This document shows positions 18,432 through 27,904 of a stretch of DNA of 64,000 bases, one piece after another. Under the pieces are notes generated by a model that was not told where the DNA came from, ran no database searches, and saw only the letters and a program-made list of their open reading frames with translations. This DNA is from Billgrantia gudaonensis. GTDB lineage: Bacteria > Pseudomonadota > Gammaproteobacteria > Pseudomonadales > Halomonadaceae. The first letter of the stretch is position 1. The number at the start of each line of letters is the position of its first letter. The position numbers were made by a program, and so were the translations under genes. Location: contig NZ_FNES01000007.1 of NCBI RefSeq assembly GCF_900100195.1, forward strand, positions 142,193 to 206,192, in the 5' to 3' direction.

Positions 18432-19856
18432 TCAGCCGGCGGCGTCGAGCCGCGGGAATTCCAGGGTCCAGCGTAGCCCACCCAGCGGCGAGTTCGAGGG
18501 CGTCAAAGTGCCGCCGTGGGCCTTGATCAAGGCGCCGGCGATGGAAAGCCCCAAGCCGCTGCCGCCACTGGCGCGGCTGCGTGAGTCCTCCACGCGGTAG
18601 AGACGCTCGGTGAGCTTGGGCAGTGACGCCTCGGGCACCCCGGGAGCGCTGTCTTCCCAGACGATCCGTACCCGGTCCGCCAGGCCTTCGAGGCGTACCT
18701 CCAGCCGCCCCGGCGAGTGGGTATAGGCACAGCTGTTGTCGAGCAGGTTGGTCCACAGCTGGCGCAGGCGTCGAGCGTCACCGCGAATCCACGCCGGACC
18801 GGGGATGTCGGTGGTCAGAGTAAGGCCGCTGTCGGCTAGCCAGCCACGCGCCTCATCCAGGCGGCTCGTCAGGCTGTCGGCAAGGTTCAATGGCGCCAAC
18901 TGGACTTCAAGGGCGCCGGCATCGCTCTGCGAGAGCAGGCGCAGATCGGCCACCAGACGCTCGAGCTGACCTACCTCCTGGCCCAGCGAGTGCAGGCCGT
19001 TGGCATCGAGCGTACGAATGCCGTCCTGCATCGCTTCGATTTCGCCGCGCAGCACGGAGAGCGGCGTACGCAGCTCATGGGCGATGTCGGAAACCCAGCG
19101 GCTGCGCGCCTCGCGGCTCGCTTCGAGGGTGGCGGCCAGGACGTTGAAGTCGTGTGCCAGTCGCGCGAGTTCGTCGCGACCGCGCTCGGGGAGTCGCGTG
19201 CTGTAGTCGCCCTCGGTCAGGCGCTGGGTGGCGAGCGCCATGCCGTGGGTGCGGCGCCCCAGCCACCAGGCCAGGCCGCCGGCCAGCAGCAGCGAGGCCA
19301 GTCCCAGTGCGGCGACGACGATGCCGAGGTTGCGCTGCTGACGACTCAGAAAGACATGTTCCATGCGGGCCAGGAGCTGGCGGGGTGGACGGTAGCCGAG
19401 AGTGCCGACCCGCTCGCCATCGTGGACGATGGGTAGCCACTCGAGATCGGTGGCATCGCCATGCTCGCGCTTGTCGGGTGGCAGCCCGATCACCGGCAGA
19501 CCCTCGGCATCGTGGAGCACGAAGTCACGGGCATCGCCCAGGCGCCGTTCGATACCGTGGGGTGGGCGACGTTCACCGGGCCATAGCTGCTGACGCACCA
19601 GGCGATGCCATGCCGGCGGTGAGTTGCGCAGCCACTGCCAGCCACCGCGTCGCGCCCACTCCTCGCCCAGCCCTTCGGCGAGCCTCTCGGCGCGGTTCGC
19701 CTGGGTGGTTTCCAGGTATTCGATGAAGCCGCGGTCGAGACTGCGCGATACCGACAGGAACACCAGGCCGGCGATCACCACGTTGACCAGCAGGATGATC
19801 AGGAACAGCTTGATGCCCAGGCGCGAGACGGTAGGGCGGGGCAGGCGTGGGGCCAT
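18432..19856 (-). CDS. baeS: envelope-stress sensor histidine kinase, BaeS-like
   Basis: An inner-membrane kinase of 474 residues. A first membrane span (about 12-33) is followed by DRGFIEYLETTQANRAERLA and EEWARRGGWQWLRNSP, very close in pattern to the BaeS periplasmic domain. A second span lies at about 170-190, then HAMP, a HisKA domain with SDIAHELRTPLSVLRGE (His 260), and an ATPase domain with a degenerate DSAPGV box and GGSGLGLSIA. ATG 19856 is preferred because it leaves the TGCA operator pair upstream of the gene; a longer form from 19913 would run through it. Confidence 0.85.
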   Translation of the reverse strand: MAPRLPRPTVSRLGIKLFLIILLVNVVIAGLVFLSVSRSLDRGFIEYLETTQANRAERLAEGLGEEWARRGGWQWLRNSPPAWHRLVRQQLWPGERRPPHGIERRLGDARDFVLHDAEGLPVIGLPPDKREHGDATDLEWLPIVHDGERVGTLGYRPPRQLLARMEHVFLSRQQRNLGIVVAALGLASLLLAGGLAWWLGRRTHGMALATQRLTEGDYSTRLPERGRDELARLAHDFNVLAATLEASREARSRWVSDIAHELRTPLSVLRGEIEAMQDGIRTLDANGLHSLGQEVGQLERLVADLRLLSQSDAGALEVQLAPLNLADSLTSRLDEARGWLADSGLTLTTDIPGPAWIRGDARRLRQLWTNLLDNSCAYTHSPGRLEVRLEGLADRVRIVWEDSAPGVPEASLPKLTERLYRVEDSRSRASGGSGLGLSIAGALIKAHGGTLTPSNSPLGGLRWTLEFPRLDAAG

Positions 19857-19904
19857 GGACGGCTCTCGGCGGTGAGGTGGTCGGGGCAGTGTCGCCGACG
19901 GCGA

Positions 19905-19941
19905 TGCAGCCAATGGTCAGCAAAGGTGCACGTTCGGTGCA
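19905..19941 (-). promoter_or_regulatory. TGCA boxes upstream of the BaeS-like gene
   Basis: TGCA at 19927 and 19938 (11 bp apart; minus strand TTGCACC and GTGCACC) and a third at 19905, two 11-bp steps away. The same box and spacing occur four times before the Spy-like gene, which suggests autoregulation by the BaeR-like protein. Confidence 0.5.
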
Positions 19942-19952
19942 AGCCCGTGCTC

Positions 19953-20882
19953 TCACAATGACAGGAAAAACAGGATCAACGGCGGCGATAGCAGCGAGAG
20001 CAGAAAGCCCGAGACCACGGCGACGGGTACGCAAGCCACGCCACCGTGCTGCTGAATCACTGGCAGGGTGAAATCCATGGCCGTGGCGCCGCCGTAGCCG
20101 ATGGCCAGCGGGGCGTGGCGGCGGATGGTCAGCGGGATCAGCACGAAGGCTGCCAGTTCGCGCAGCAGGTCGTTGAAGAAGGCCACGCCGCCCATCTGGG
20201 CGCCCAGCCCGTCGCCGATCAGGATGCCGGAAAGCGAGTACCAGCCGAAGCCGGCAGCCAGCGCCAGCCCTTCGTTCCAGGCGAGGGAGAGCAGTGGCGC
20301 GGCAACCAGCCCACCCACCAGCGAACTGGCCGCCAGGGTGGCGGCAATGGCCAGGCCGCGGCGGTTGAGCAGAATCTGGCGCAGTGGCATGCCGGAGTTG
20401 CGCAGCTGGCAGCCGATCAGCGCCAACAGCAGGTAGAGCACACCTTCGGCCAGCGTTTCGGCACCGCTGAAAAACCCTTCACCCGCACTCAGGCCGCTGG
20501 CGACCAGCCCCGTCAGCACGCCGCCGATCACCACCCCCACCAGTGCCAGCGAGCCGGCCAGGGCCGCGAGCTTGCTGGTCGGCGCGTCGGCCACCGAGCG
20601 GCCGGGTTCGATGCGCATCCGCAGGCGTCGGGCCAGCCAGGCCAATGCCGCCAGGTTGCAGGCGGAGAGCAGCAAGAACAGCAGCAGTGCCTGGCTGCCC
20701 ATGCGCGAGAGCTGGCTGGCCAGGTCGTCGAGGCCGGCCAGGCCCACACCCATCAACAGCAGGATCACGTAGATGGCGGCGTTGACGCTGCGGTTGATGA
20801 CATCCATTGCGCCGGTGTGATGCACCGGCACCAGATAGCCCAGCAGCAACGGCAGCAGGACGAGCAGCAGACCGCTCAGCAT
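19953..20882 (-). CDS. lysO: LysO/YbjE-family amino-acid exporter
   Basis: A 309-residue membrane protein with about eight to ten hydrophobic segments. It has the DUF340/LysO layout: an N-terminal pair of helices with MLSGLLLVLLPLLLGYLV, a charged loop near residue 95, then FGWYSLSGILIGD and GGATAMDFTLPVIQQHGG, conserved in E. coli YbjE, which exports lysine and thialysine. GGGAG lies 7 nt before the ATG. The BaeS-like gene follows on the same strand after 96 bp. Confidence 0.85.
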   Translation of the reverse strand: MLSGLLLVLLPLLLGYLVPVHHTGAMDVINRSVNAAIYVILLLMGVGLAGLDDLASQLSRMGSQALLLFLLLSACNLAALAWLARRLRMRIEPGRSVADAPTSKLAALAGSLALVGVVIGGVLTGLVASGLSAGEGFFSGAETLAEGVLYLLLALIGCQLRNSGMPLRQILLNRRGLAIAATLAASSLVGGLVAAPLLSLAWNEGLALAAGFGWYSLSGILIGDGLGAQMGGVAFFNDLLRELAAFVLIPLTIRRHAPLAIGYGGATAMDFTLPVIQQHGGVACVPVAVVSGFLLSLLSPPLILFFLSL

Positions 20883-20981
20883 CGAGACTCCCTTCTCCAA
20901 AGCGTCTTCGGGCTGCCGGCGGGCAGCCCGAACCGCCACACTTTAGCCGAACCGACGAGGCGGGCCAATGGCGAGGTGGTG

Positions 20982-21653
20982 TCAAGGCGAGGTGTGCTCG
21001 AGCGACGTCAGAGTCAGGCGGCTGCGGCGCTCGCCATCGCGATGGTAGTCGGCAGCCAGCAGCAGGCCCGGCAGCTCCGGATGGAAGCGCAGCATCAGGC
21101 GTCGATCGGGTTCGTCGGGGTTGGTGGCCTCGATCGTCAGCGCCTCGAAGTCGCCGGCCGGGACGCTCAGGCGCTGACGAGGCAGCACCCGGAACTGCAG
21201 CCTTTCCCGGTCGCCCCGGTGGTCCTGGTACGTGAGCCGGCAGGTGGCGGCGCACTGGTCGTCATGGGCTCGTTGCGAGAGAACGAAGAGCGCCGTCTGG
21301 CGGTCGGGGATTTCGCGTAGGGTTTCGGATGCGAGCGAGTAGCGGTCGCCGATGCCCAGCAGCGAGTAGCCGCTGGAGTAATGCAGCGACTGCACACCGG
21401 TGTCGTCGACCATGAACCGGCTGCGCTCATCGCCGCTGGCCATGGCAATGGATGCCTGCATCTCGCTGAGCCAGTAGTGACCCTCCTGAGCCAGCCGGTG
21501 CTCGATGGTGACGTCGGGCCAGCCGCTCACCTCGAGGTGATAGCGAGCGGAAAAAGGCGTGGGTTCGCTGCTGGCGAACGCCAGGTCCGCTGACCAGGCT
21601 GCGAACAGCATCAGGGCCGCCAGCGGGAGGCCAGGAAGGCGAGCGAATGGCAT
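20982..21653 (-). CDS. DUF3108 family exported protein
   Basis: A 223-residue protein with a signal peptide (LPGLPLAALMLFAAWSADLA, cleavage near FAS-SEP). The body has the DUF3108 pattern: FSARYHLEVSGWPDVTIEHR, a central YSLLGIGDRYS region, then FEALTIEA and a C-terminal YHRDGERRSRLTLTSLE. The family is predicted to be a periplasmic beta-rich protein of unknown function. GGGAG is 6 nt before the ATG. It ends about 100 bp upstream of the lysO-like start on the same strand. Confidence 0.7.
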   Translation of the reverse strand: MPFARLPGLPLAALMLFAAWSADLAFASSEPTPFSARYHLEVSGWPDVTIEHRLAQEGHYWLSEMQASIAMASGDERSRFMVDDTGVQSLHYSSGYSLLGIGDRYSLASETLREIPDRQTALFVLSQRAHDDQCAATCRLTYQDHRGDRERLQFRVLPRQRLSVPAGDFEALTIEATNPDEPDRRLMLRFHPELPGLLLAADYHRDGERRSRLTLTSLEHTSP

Positions 21654-21813
21654 GGAGGACTCCCGGCGTCGACGAGCGAGGTGTCGGAAGTGAGAGTCAC
21701 TTCGGCGGTTGGCGGTTCCGTTCCGCGTGGAATTTGTTCGGTGGCGTGGCTAGGCTTGCGGTTGCAGACCGACACCTCATACACGACGCGCTTCCGCGCA
21801 AGGAGAGAACCCC

Positions 21814-22374
21814 ATGGCTAGACTACTGCTCATCGCCGGTGACTATGTCGAGGACTACGAGATCATGGTGCCCTTCCAGGCTCTGCAGGCCATGGGGCAC
21901 AGCGTGGATGCCGTGTGCCCCGACAAGCGTGAAGGCGACAAGGTGCGTACCGCCATCCACGACTTCGAGGGCGACCAGACCTACTCCGAGAAGCCGGGAC
22001 ACGACTTCACCCTCAATGCCACCTTCGCCGAGGTGGAGCTGGCCGACTACGACGCCCTGGTGATTCCCGGCGGGCGGGCGCCGGAATACCTGCGCCTCGA
22101 CGAGCGGGTGCTCGATCAGGTGCGTCACTTCGTCGAACAGGACAAGCCGATCGCCGCTATCTGCCACGGTGCTCAGCTGCTGGCGGCAGCGGTATCGCTC
22201 GCGGGGCATCGAGTCTCCGCTTACCCGGCCTGCGCCCCGGAAGTGCGCCTGGCCGGCGGCGACTACGCGGAGATCGCCGTCGACCAGGCCGTCACCTCAG
22301 GGCGCCTGGTGACGGCACCGGCCTGGCCGGCCCATCCGGAGTGGCTACGCCAGTTCCACGCCCTGCTGAGCTGA
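21814..22374 (+). CDS. DJ-1/PfpI family protein
   Basis: A 186-residue cytoplasmic member of the DJ-1/PfpI superfamily, proposed to act as glyoxalase, deglycase or amidase in aldehyde stress. The nucleophile is Cys 117 followed by His 118 in [10 protein letters not shown], and the conserved acid is Glu 16 in [11 protein letters not shown] at 86-88 matches the oxyanion region. AGGAGAG is well placed upstream of the ATG. It is monocistronic, with a hairpin between it and the convergent pncB gene. Confidence 0.85.
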   Translation: MARLLLIAGDYVEDYEIMVPFQALQAMGHSVDAVCPDKREGDKVRTAIHDFEGDQTYSEKPGHDFTLNATFAEVELADYDALVIPGGRAPEYLRLDERVLDQVRHFVEQDKPIAAICHGAQLLAAAVSLAGHRVSAYPACAPEVRLAGGDYAEIAVDQAVTSGRLVTAPAWPAHPEWLRQFHALLS

Positions 22375-22378
22375 GGAA

Positions 22379-22398
22379 CGGCCGTGACGTGACGGCCG
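22379..22398. terminator. bidirectional hairpin between PfpI gene and pncB
   Basis: A 7-bp stem CGGCCGT/ACGGCCG with a 6-nt loop in the 45-bp gap between convergent genes. There is no clear T-run on either strand. Confidence 0.4.
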
Positions 22399-22419
22399 GC
22401 TGTCGTGGCTTGGCATCAG

Positions 22420-23766
22420 TCAGGTGCGTGAGCGCAGCCGGTCGAGCGCCGGGCTGAGTTCGACCGGATAGTCGGCTTTGCCCGGCTCGATCTGCTTCAA
22501 GGTTTCTGGCATGGCGTCGAGCGCGCGTTCGACGCGCTCCCGGGCGCCGTCGGCGAGTGCCATGGTGGCAGTGTCCAGCTGTCCCTCCTTGACCGCTGGC
22601 ACCAGCAACGGTTCGGCACCCTCGATGACGTCGTCGCGCCGGGCGATGACGTCCCCGGTCATCCGGCCTGCGTCGTCGTGATGCCGATAGAGCTGCTTGC
22701 GGCCGGGCAGGTTGATCTTGCCCGTGGAGTGCTTGACTCGAGGCTTGCCGGCATACTCGACGAGCTTGTAGGAGAGATCGATCACCGGGGCGTCGGCGGC
22801 AACGCCCATTTCGGTGCCCACGCCGAAGGCATCGATGGGTGCGTCGTCGTCCAGCAGAGCGGCGATCTCGTGTTCGTCGAGGCCGCTGCTGGCGATGATC
22901 TTCACGTCCGCATGGCCGGCTGCGTCGAGCCGCTCGCGGGAGCGGTGGGCGAGTTCGCCGAGATCGCCGGAATCGAGCCGAATGGCGGCGACGCGAAGCG
23001 AAGGTTCCTCGGCCATCAGCTCGATCACCTTGTCGACGCCTGCTAGGGTGTCGTGAGTATCCACCAGCAGGGTGGTGTCGGGGTAGTGGCGGGCGAAGGC
23101 ACGAAACGCCTCGCGTTCGTCGTCGTGGGCGAGAATGTAGCTGTGCGCCATGGTGCCGCGCAGCGGCAGGTCGTGGCGCAGCCCGCCCAGCACGTTGCTG
23201 GTGCCGGCGAGTCCGGCGGTGCGGTAGGCGCGCACCCCGCGCACCGCGGCATCGATGCCGTGCATGCGGCGCAGGCCGAAGTCGACCACCGGCCGACCGC
23301 GTGCGGCGCTCACGATGCGCACCGCCTTGGAGGCCAGCACGGTCTCCAGCTGTACCAGGTTCATGACCAGGCTCTCCAGCAGTTGCGCCTCTGCAATGGG
23401 TGCGTCCACCTCCATGAAGGGCTCGTTCTCGAACACCGGCGTTCCCTCGGGGAGCGTCCAGATATCGCCTGAGAAGCGAAAGTTGCCCAGCCAGTCGAGA
23501 AAGGCATCGTCGAAGGTGCCGGTTTCGGCCAGGCTGGCGAGGTGGGCATCGGTGAAGCGCAGTCGGGTGGCCAGCTCGGCGGCGTACTGCTGGCCGCAGG
23601 CGAGCATGAAGCGCCGCGTCGGCGGCAGCTTGCGGAAGTAGAGGCTGAAGGTGGCGCGCTCGTCCATGCCCTCCTTCCAGTAGGCCTGCAGCATGGTCAA
23701 CTGGTAGAGGTCGGTGAGCAGCGCCAGGTCACCATCGTCGACGGAAAAGTGCGGGTGCTGGTTCAT
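22420..23766 (-). CDS. pncB: nicotinate phosphoribosyltransferase
   Basis: A 448-residue enzyme that converts nicotinate and PRPP into nicotinate mononucleotide in the Preiss-Handler NAD salvage path. Family motifs include LLTDLYQLTMLQAYW at the N-terminus, VDFGLRRMHGIDAA, GTMAHSYI and the phosphoribosyl-binding IRLDSGDLGELA, followed by FGVGTEMG. The ATG overlaps the stop of the nicotinamidase gene by 4 bp (ATGA), giving translational coupling. Confidence 0.93.
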   Translation of the reverse strand: MNQHPHFSVDDGDLALLTDLYQLTMLQAYWKEGMDERATFSLYFRKLPPTRRFMLACGQQYAAELATRLRFTDAHLASLAETGTFDDAFLDWLGNFRFSGDIWTLPEGTPVFENEPFMEVDAPIAEAQLLESLVMNLVQLETVLASKAVRIVSAARGRPVVDFGLRRMHGIDAAVRGVRAYRTAGLAGTSNVLGGLRHDLPLRGTMAHSYILAHDDEREAFRAFARHYPDTTLLVDTHDTLAGVDKVIELMAEEPSLRVAAIRLDSGDLGELAHRSRERLDAAGHADVKIIASSGLDEHEIAALLDDDAPIDAFGVGTEMGVAADAPVIDLSYKLVEYAGKPRVKHSTGKINLPGRKQLYRHHDDAGRMTGDVIARRDDVIEGAEPLLVPAVKEGQLDTATMALADGARERVERALDAMPETLKQIEPGKADYPVELSPALDRLRSRT

Positions 23767-24329
23767 GCGCGGACCTCGACACCCGCCTGCTCGAGCGCCT
23801 CTTGGCAGCGCTCCCGCCCCTGCGGGTCGACCGGCTCGGTCAGCGAGCCGAGCAGCACGACCTCGAATCCTTCCGTACGAGCGTCCTTGGCGGTGGCCTG
23901 CACGCAGACATCCATGGCCAGGCCGCACACCACCACGCGGCGGATGCCGCGGTCGCGCAGATAGCCGCCCAGCCCCGTACCGTCGAAGGCCGAGTAGGCG
24001 TCGGCGTCGAAGGCGGTGGCCTTGCTGACGCGAATGGCATCGTCGGGCAGCACGAGGTCCGGGTGGAAGGCTGCGCCAGGGGTATCCTGCACGCAATGCA
24101 CCGGCCAGGGGCCGCCGCGGTGCTCGAAGCTCGCATGGTCGACGGGATGCCAGTCGCGCGAGGCGAACACCAGGGCGTCGCCTTGGCGGGCGGCCGCGAT
24201 CTGGGCGTTGATACCGGGTACCAGCGCGCTGCCGCCGGATACGGCCAGGGCGCCTCCCTCGCAGAAGTCGTTCTGCATGTCCACCACCAGCAGGGCGTCC
24301 TGCGGGCCATAGTCGATGTGCGTTGTCAT
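23763..24329 (-). CDS. pncA: nicotinamidase
   Basis: A 188-residue isochorismatase-fold amidase that hydrolyses nicotinamide to nicotinate. The catalytic triad is visible as Asp 17 (VVDMQNDF), Lys 103 (VSKATAFD) and Cys 142 (LAMDVCV). The metal site lies in SRDWHPVDHASF. GGAGGT stands 6 nt before the ATG; a longer in-frame reading has no ribosome site. It forms a two-gene operon with pncB, so nicotinamide is carried to nicotinate mononucleotide by adjacent products. Confidence 0.93.
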   Translation of the reverse strand: MTTHIDYGPQDALLVVDMQNDFCEGGALAVSGGSALVPGINAQIAAARQGDALVFASRDWHPVDHASFEHRGGPWPVHCVQDTPGAAFHPDLVLPDDAIRVSKATAFDADAYSAFDGTGLGGYLRDRGIRRVVVCGLAMDVCVQATAKDARTEGFEVVLLGSLTEPVDPQGRERCQEALEQAGVEVRA

Positions 24330-24669
24330 GGCGTACCTCCGTGGTGGCGATGAGTAAGTCTCTATCAGCCTATCGGTAGATGTGCGGTTCGTGTAGCCGG
24401 AGCACAACCCCCGCGGTCGACCAGCACGGGAATTGACCGGATGGACAGAAAAAGATGATGCCCGTCAAATTTCAGGCGATTTCACGACAGTGGCATTCAA
24501 GCCGGTGCCATGCACGCCGACATTTTTGTTGTCAGCGCAGCCACTGCTGCCCGTAGACGGTTCCTACCTAGCAAGACAGCCGGCTGATAGCACAACAACA
24601 ATCGCATCCACCCAGACTCACGACACCCGATATTGTTGTCACCACTCAGCTTCGGCAGGTAAATACGCC
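24330..24669. other. 340-bp divergent intergenic region
   Basis: No gene is seen between pncA and the chemoreceptor gene. Base composition is lower in GC than the surroundings. It holds a likely flagellar-sigma promoter (listed separately), two direct copies of TTGTTGTCA (near 24525 and 24634) and an inverted repeat ACAACAAT/ATTGTTGT (24595-24602, 24632-24639). Confidence 0.5.
24497..24523 (+). promoter_or_regulatory. sigma-28 (FliA)-type promoter of the chemoreceptor gene
   Basis: TCAAGCCG, exactly 11 bp, then GCCGACAT, compared with the FliA consensus TAAAGTTT-N11-GCCGATAA. The -10 element matches at six of eight positions. It is upstream of a methyl-accepting chemotaxis gene, the expected class of target. 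Confidence 0.55.
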
Positions 24670-26625
24670 ATGACCCACTTCCTTCATCGCATACCCATGT
24701 CGCGCAAGTTTCTGCTAGCGCTGGCACTTCCCATTCTCGTCATCGCCTGGTTGGCCACCAGCGGCATCCTCGAGCGCCAGCGTCTGGCCGCCGACATGGC
24801 CGAGGTCGAGGAGATGACCCGTTTTTCCAACCGCGCTGGCGATCTGGTGCACGAACTCCAGGTGGAACGCGGCCTCTCCTCGGGCTACCTGAGCAGCGGA
24901 GGCGAGGCGTTCGGCGAGCGCCTCGCCGAGCGGCGCCGCCAGGCCGACGAGCGCTTGCAGGCGTTCCAGGCGTCCCGGTCGGCGGTGGATGCCGACGACG
25001 ACCCGCGGATCGCAGAACTCGGCCAGGCGATCGACGACGCCCTGGACGAACTGCCCTCGATGCGTGAGGCGATCGACGCTCAGGACGTCAAGCCGACGGA
25101 GTCGCTGGACTACTACAGCGGTCTCAACGGCACTCTGCTGGAGATGGCCGGGCGACTCACCGCACGCGTCGCGGCGGGAGAGCTTTCGCGCGACCTGGGT
25201 GCCTATGCGGCCTTGAAGGAACTCAAGGAGACCGCGGGCATCGAGCGCGCCATGCTGGCCGGCGCCTTTTCGGCCAACCGCATGGCGCCGCAAACCTACT
25301 ACCGTTTCATGGAACTCCTCGGCGAGGCATCGGCCTTCGAGGAGAGCTTTCGCATGCAGGCCTCGCCGGCGATGGTCGAGCGCTACCGAAACGCCACGGC
25401 GGAACACGAAGATGCCGGACGTCTGACCATGATGCGCCAGATCGCCGTCAACCAGGGCATTAACGGCGGCTACGGCATCGATGCGGCACGCTGGTTCGAC
25501 GCCCAGACCGCCAAGATCGAGCGTCTCAAGGGCGTGGAGGAAGCCATGGCCAGCGGTGTGCTGGCCGATGCCGAAAGCCTGGCGGCCGGGGCGCGCAATG
25601 AGCTGTGGCGCTTCGTGGTGTTCGCAGTGCTGGCCGTCGTGGTCGCCCTGGTGCTGGCCATGCTGCTGGTACGCAGCATCGTGGTGCCCCTGCGCCATGC
25701 GCTGCAGCAGATTGCCGAGCGCGATGGCGACCTGACCCAGCGCCTGCCGGTGCCGGGAACCGACGAACTCTCGCGCTTCTACGCTGCTTTCAATGCCTCG
25801 ACCGAGAGCATGGAGGCGCTGGTGGCGAGCATTCAGCGAGGCGCCTCCGGCGTCACCTCGGCCAGCGGCGAGATCGCCCAGGGCAACGAAGACCTCGCCA
25901 GCCGCACCGAGGAGCAGTCCTCGTCGCTGGTGGAGACCGCCACCAGCATGGAGCAGATCACCTCCACGGTGCGCCAGTCGGCGGACAATGCTCGCGAGGC
26001 GCGCAGCAAGACCGAGCAGACCGCGGGCTGTGCCGACCGGGCCAGCCATGTGGCGGCCGAGGCTCGCGAGGCCATGCGCGAGATCCACGAGGCCAATCGC
26101 CAGATCAATGCCATCGTCGAGGCGATCGACGGCATCGCCTTCCAGACCAACCTGCTGGCGCTCAACGCTTCCGTGGAAGCGGCGCGAGCCGGGGAACACG
26201 GACGGGGATTCGCCGTGGTGGCCGGAGAAGTGCGCAAACTGGCCAGCCGCAGTGCTGAAGAGGCCGAACGCATTCGCCATCTGATCGGCGACAACGCCCA
26301 GCGTGTGGCCAAAGGAGACGACCTGGTCAGCCAGACCCATGAGGCCCTGGCGGAGATCACCCGCGAGGTGCGCCAAGTCGCCGACCTGGTCAGCGACATG
26401 TCGGCCGCCACCGAGGAGCAGTCGGCGGGCATCGAGCAGGTCAATCAGGCGGTCTCTCAGCTCGAGCAGACCACCCAGGAGAACGCCGCCCTGGTCGAAC
26501 AGGTGGCGGCTGCCAGCCGCTCGCTGGACGGCCAGGCAGGCGAGATGTCGGGGCTGATCGGGCGCTTCAAGGTCGCCACGGAGCTCTATGGACGCAGCGT
26601 GACGAATCTGTTGCCGTCGGCTTGA
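24670..26625 (+). CDS. methyl-accepting chemotaxis protein with nitrate/nitrite-sensing (NIT) domain
   Basis: A 651-residue inner-membrane chemoreceptor. A first membrane span (about 12-31) precedes a periplasmic NIT-type helical domain of about 280 residues, with the typical [16 protein letters not shown] and [15 protein letters not shown]. Then a second span (about 315-335), HAMP, and a cytoplasmic signalling domain with the hairpin tip [20 protein letters not shown]. It lacks a C-terminal CheR/CheB-tethering pentapeptide. The ATG has AGGT 9 nt upstream; earlier in-frame starts would add an unrelated 79-residue head. Nitrate or nitrite sensing is inferred from the domain. Confidence 0.88.
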   Translation: MTHFLHRIPMSRKFLLALALPILVIAWLATSGILERQRLAADMAEVEEMTRFSNRAGDLVHELQVERGLSSGYLSSGGEAFGERLAERRRQADERLQAFQASRSAVDADDDPRIAELGQAIDDALDELPSMREAIDAQDVKPTESLDYYSGLNGTLLEMAGRLTARVAAGELSRDLGAYAALKELKETAGIERAMLAGAFSANRMAPQTYYRFMELLGEASAFEESFRMQASPAMVERYRNATAEHEDAGRLTMMRQIAVNQGINGGYGIDAARWFDAQTAKIERLKGVEEAMASGVLADAESLAAGARNELWRFVVFAVLAVVVALVLAMLLVRSIVVPLRHALQQIAERDGDLTQRLPVPGTDELSRFYAAFNASTESMEALVASIQRGASGVTSASGEIAQGNEDLASRTEEQSSSLVETATSMEQITSTVRQSADNAREARSKTEQTAGCADRASHVAAEAREAMREIHEANRQINAIVEAIDGIAFQTNLLALNASVEAARAGEHGRGFAVVAGEVRKLASRSAEEAERIRHLIGDNAQRVAKGDDLVSQTHEALAEITREVRQVADLVSDMSAATEEQSAGIEQVNQAVSQLEQTTQENAALVEQVAAASRSLDGQAGEMSGLIGRFKVATELYGRSVTNLLPSA

Positions 26626-26647
26626 ACTCTCGTCGCTAGCCAGTCAT

Positions 26648-26676
26648 GAACGGCCGGGCCCGGTGCCCGGCCGTTC
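26648..26676. terminator. bidirectional terminator between chemoreceptor and ghrA-like gene
   Basis: A perfect 11-bp stem GAACGGCCGGG/CCCGGCCGTTC with a 7-nt loop, in the 70-bp gap between convergent genes. Confidence 0.75.
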
Positions 26677-26695
26677 GCTGCCATGGCGTTGCCCA

Positions 26696-27631
26696 TCAGT
26701 AGCCGGCGTCGGGGTCGACGGTGTCGATGGGGTCGCCTGCCGCGAAAGCTCGCAGCGCTTCGGCGACCTGGTTCAGCGCCTCGCCCAGCGGAGTAGGGCC
26801 GGCCATGTGCGGGGTGATCCACACCCGTGGGTGCGACCATAGCGGGCTTGCCGTCGGCAGCGGCTCCTCGGTGAACGCATCGAGGATGGCGCCGCGCAGA
26901 CGACCTTCCACCTCGCCCTCGCCCAGGGCATCGAGCAGGGCGGCCTCGTCGATCAGCGTGCCGCGGCCCGGGTTGATCAGGCTGGCGGCGTCGGGTAGTG
27001 CGGCCAGCGTTTCGGCGTTGACGATGTGGTGCGTGGCTGAGGTGTCCGGCAGCAGCAGAACCAGGGTGCGCGCCTCTGCCAGCACCTCGTCCAGCCCGGC
27101 ATCGCCGTGATGACAGTGAATGCCTTCCAATGACTTGGGCGATCGGCTCCAGCCGTGCACCGGGAAACCGTCGGCGGCCACCATGGCGGCCACTTTGGCG
27201 CCGATGGCACCCAGGCCCAATACGCCCACCGGCCAGTCAGTCTTGTCGACCACGGCATGCTCGCGCCACTCGGCTCGAGACTGCTGGCGGCGGTAGCGGT
27301 CGAAATCGCGCTGGAAATGCAGGATGCCGTAGCGCACGTAGTCGCCGATCAGTTCCGCCATGCCGGCGTCGCGCAGCTTGACGATGGGAACGCCGTCGGG
27401 CAGGCCGGGGTTGCTCAGCAGCGCGTCGACGCCGGCACCCAGGTTGACGATGCCCTTGGGGTCGGTGGGCTCGCGCAGCAGCCACTCGGGAGGCTTCCAC
27501 ACGGCCAGGTAGTCGGCCTGGCGGCGCTGCTCGGCGGGTGCCGCACTGGTGAAGACCTCGGCCTCGGGGAGGCGCTCGGCGAGGGCCTTCCGCCACTGCT
27601 CGGCATCGTCGATATGGACCAGGATCTTCAT
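26696..27631 (-). CDS. ghrA: glyoxylate/hydroxypyruvate reductase A-like
   Basis: A 311-residue D-2-hydroxyacid dehydrogenase that reduces glyoxylate or hydroxypyruvate with NADPH. The NAD(P)-binding loop is GVLGLGAIGAKVA, with WSRSPKS following the second strand, and the catalytic Arg/Glu/His set appears as LINPGRGTLIDE and VWITPHMAGPT. The protein length matches E. coli GhrA (312). AAGGAG is 6 nt before the ATG. It stands alone. Confidence 0.88.
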   Translation of the reverse strand: MKILVHIDDAEQWRKALAERLPEAEVFTSAAPAEQRRQADYLAVWKPPEWLLREPTDPKGIVNLGAGVDALLSNPGLPDGVPIVKLRDAGMAELIGDYVRYGILHFQRDFDRYRRQQSRAEWREHAVVDKTDWPVGVLGLGAIGAKVAAMVAADGFPVHGWSRSPKSLEGIHCHHGDAGLDEVLAEARTLVLLLPDTSATHHIVNAETLAALPDAASLINPGRGTLIDEAALLDALGEGEVEGRLRGAILDAFTEEPLPTASPLWSHPRVWITPHMAGPTPLGEALNQVAEALRAFAAGDPIDTVDPDAGY

Positions 27632-27904
27632 GTCGTCTCCTTCGCGTTAGAGAGCTCATCATGGCGCTGGGCTGGGGTCGTGAACAAGTATGACCGGCAT
27701 ATGCGTTACATGGCGTCACGAAATGCTTGACCGCCTACCGTGGGTTGGCAGTAACCTCCACTCAAAGGGAGCTTTCTCCACTGCCTGGTGCGACTGTTCG
27801 GCCCGCGACCCGTTCAGGCATCTCGTCAGTGACCGTCACCCTGGCCCGGCCTTCTCCTCGTCGAGAGGGCCGATTTTCTTGATGTTGCTTTGGCGAGTGG
27901 CCCC

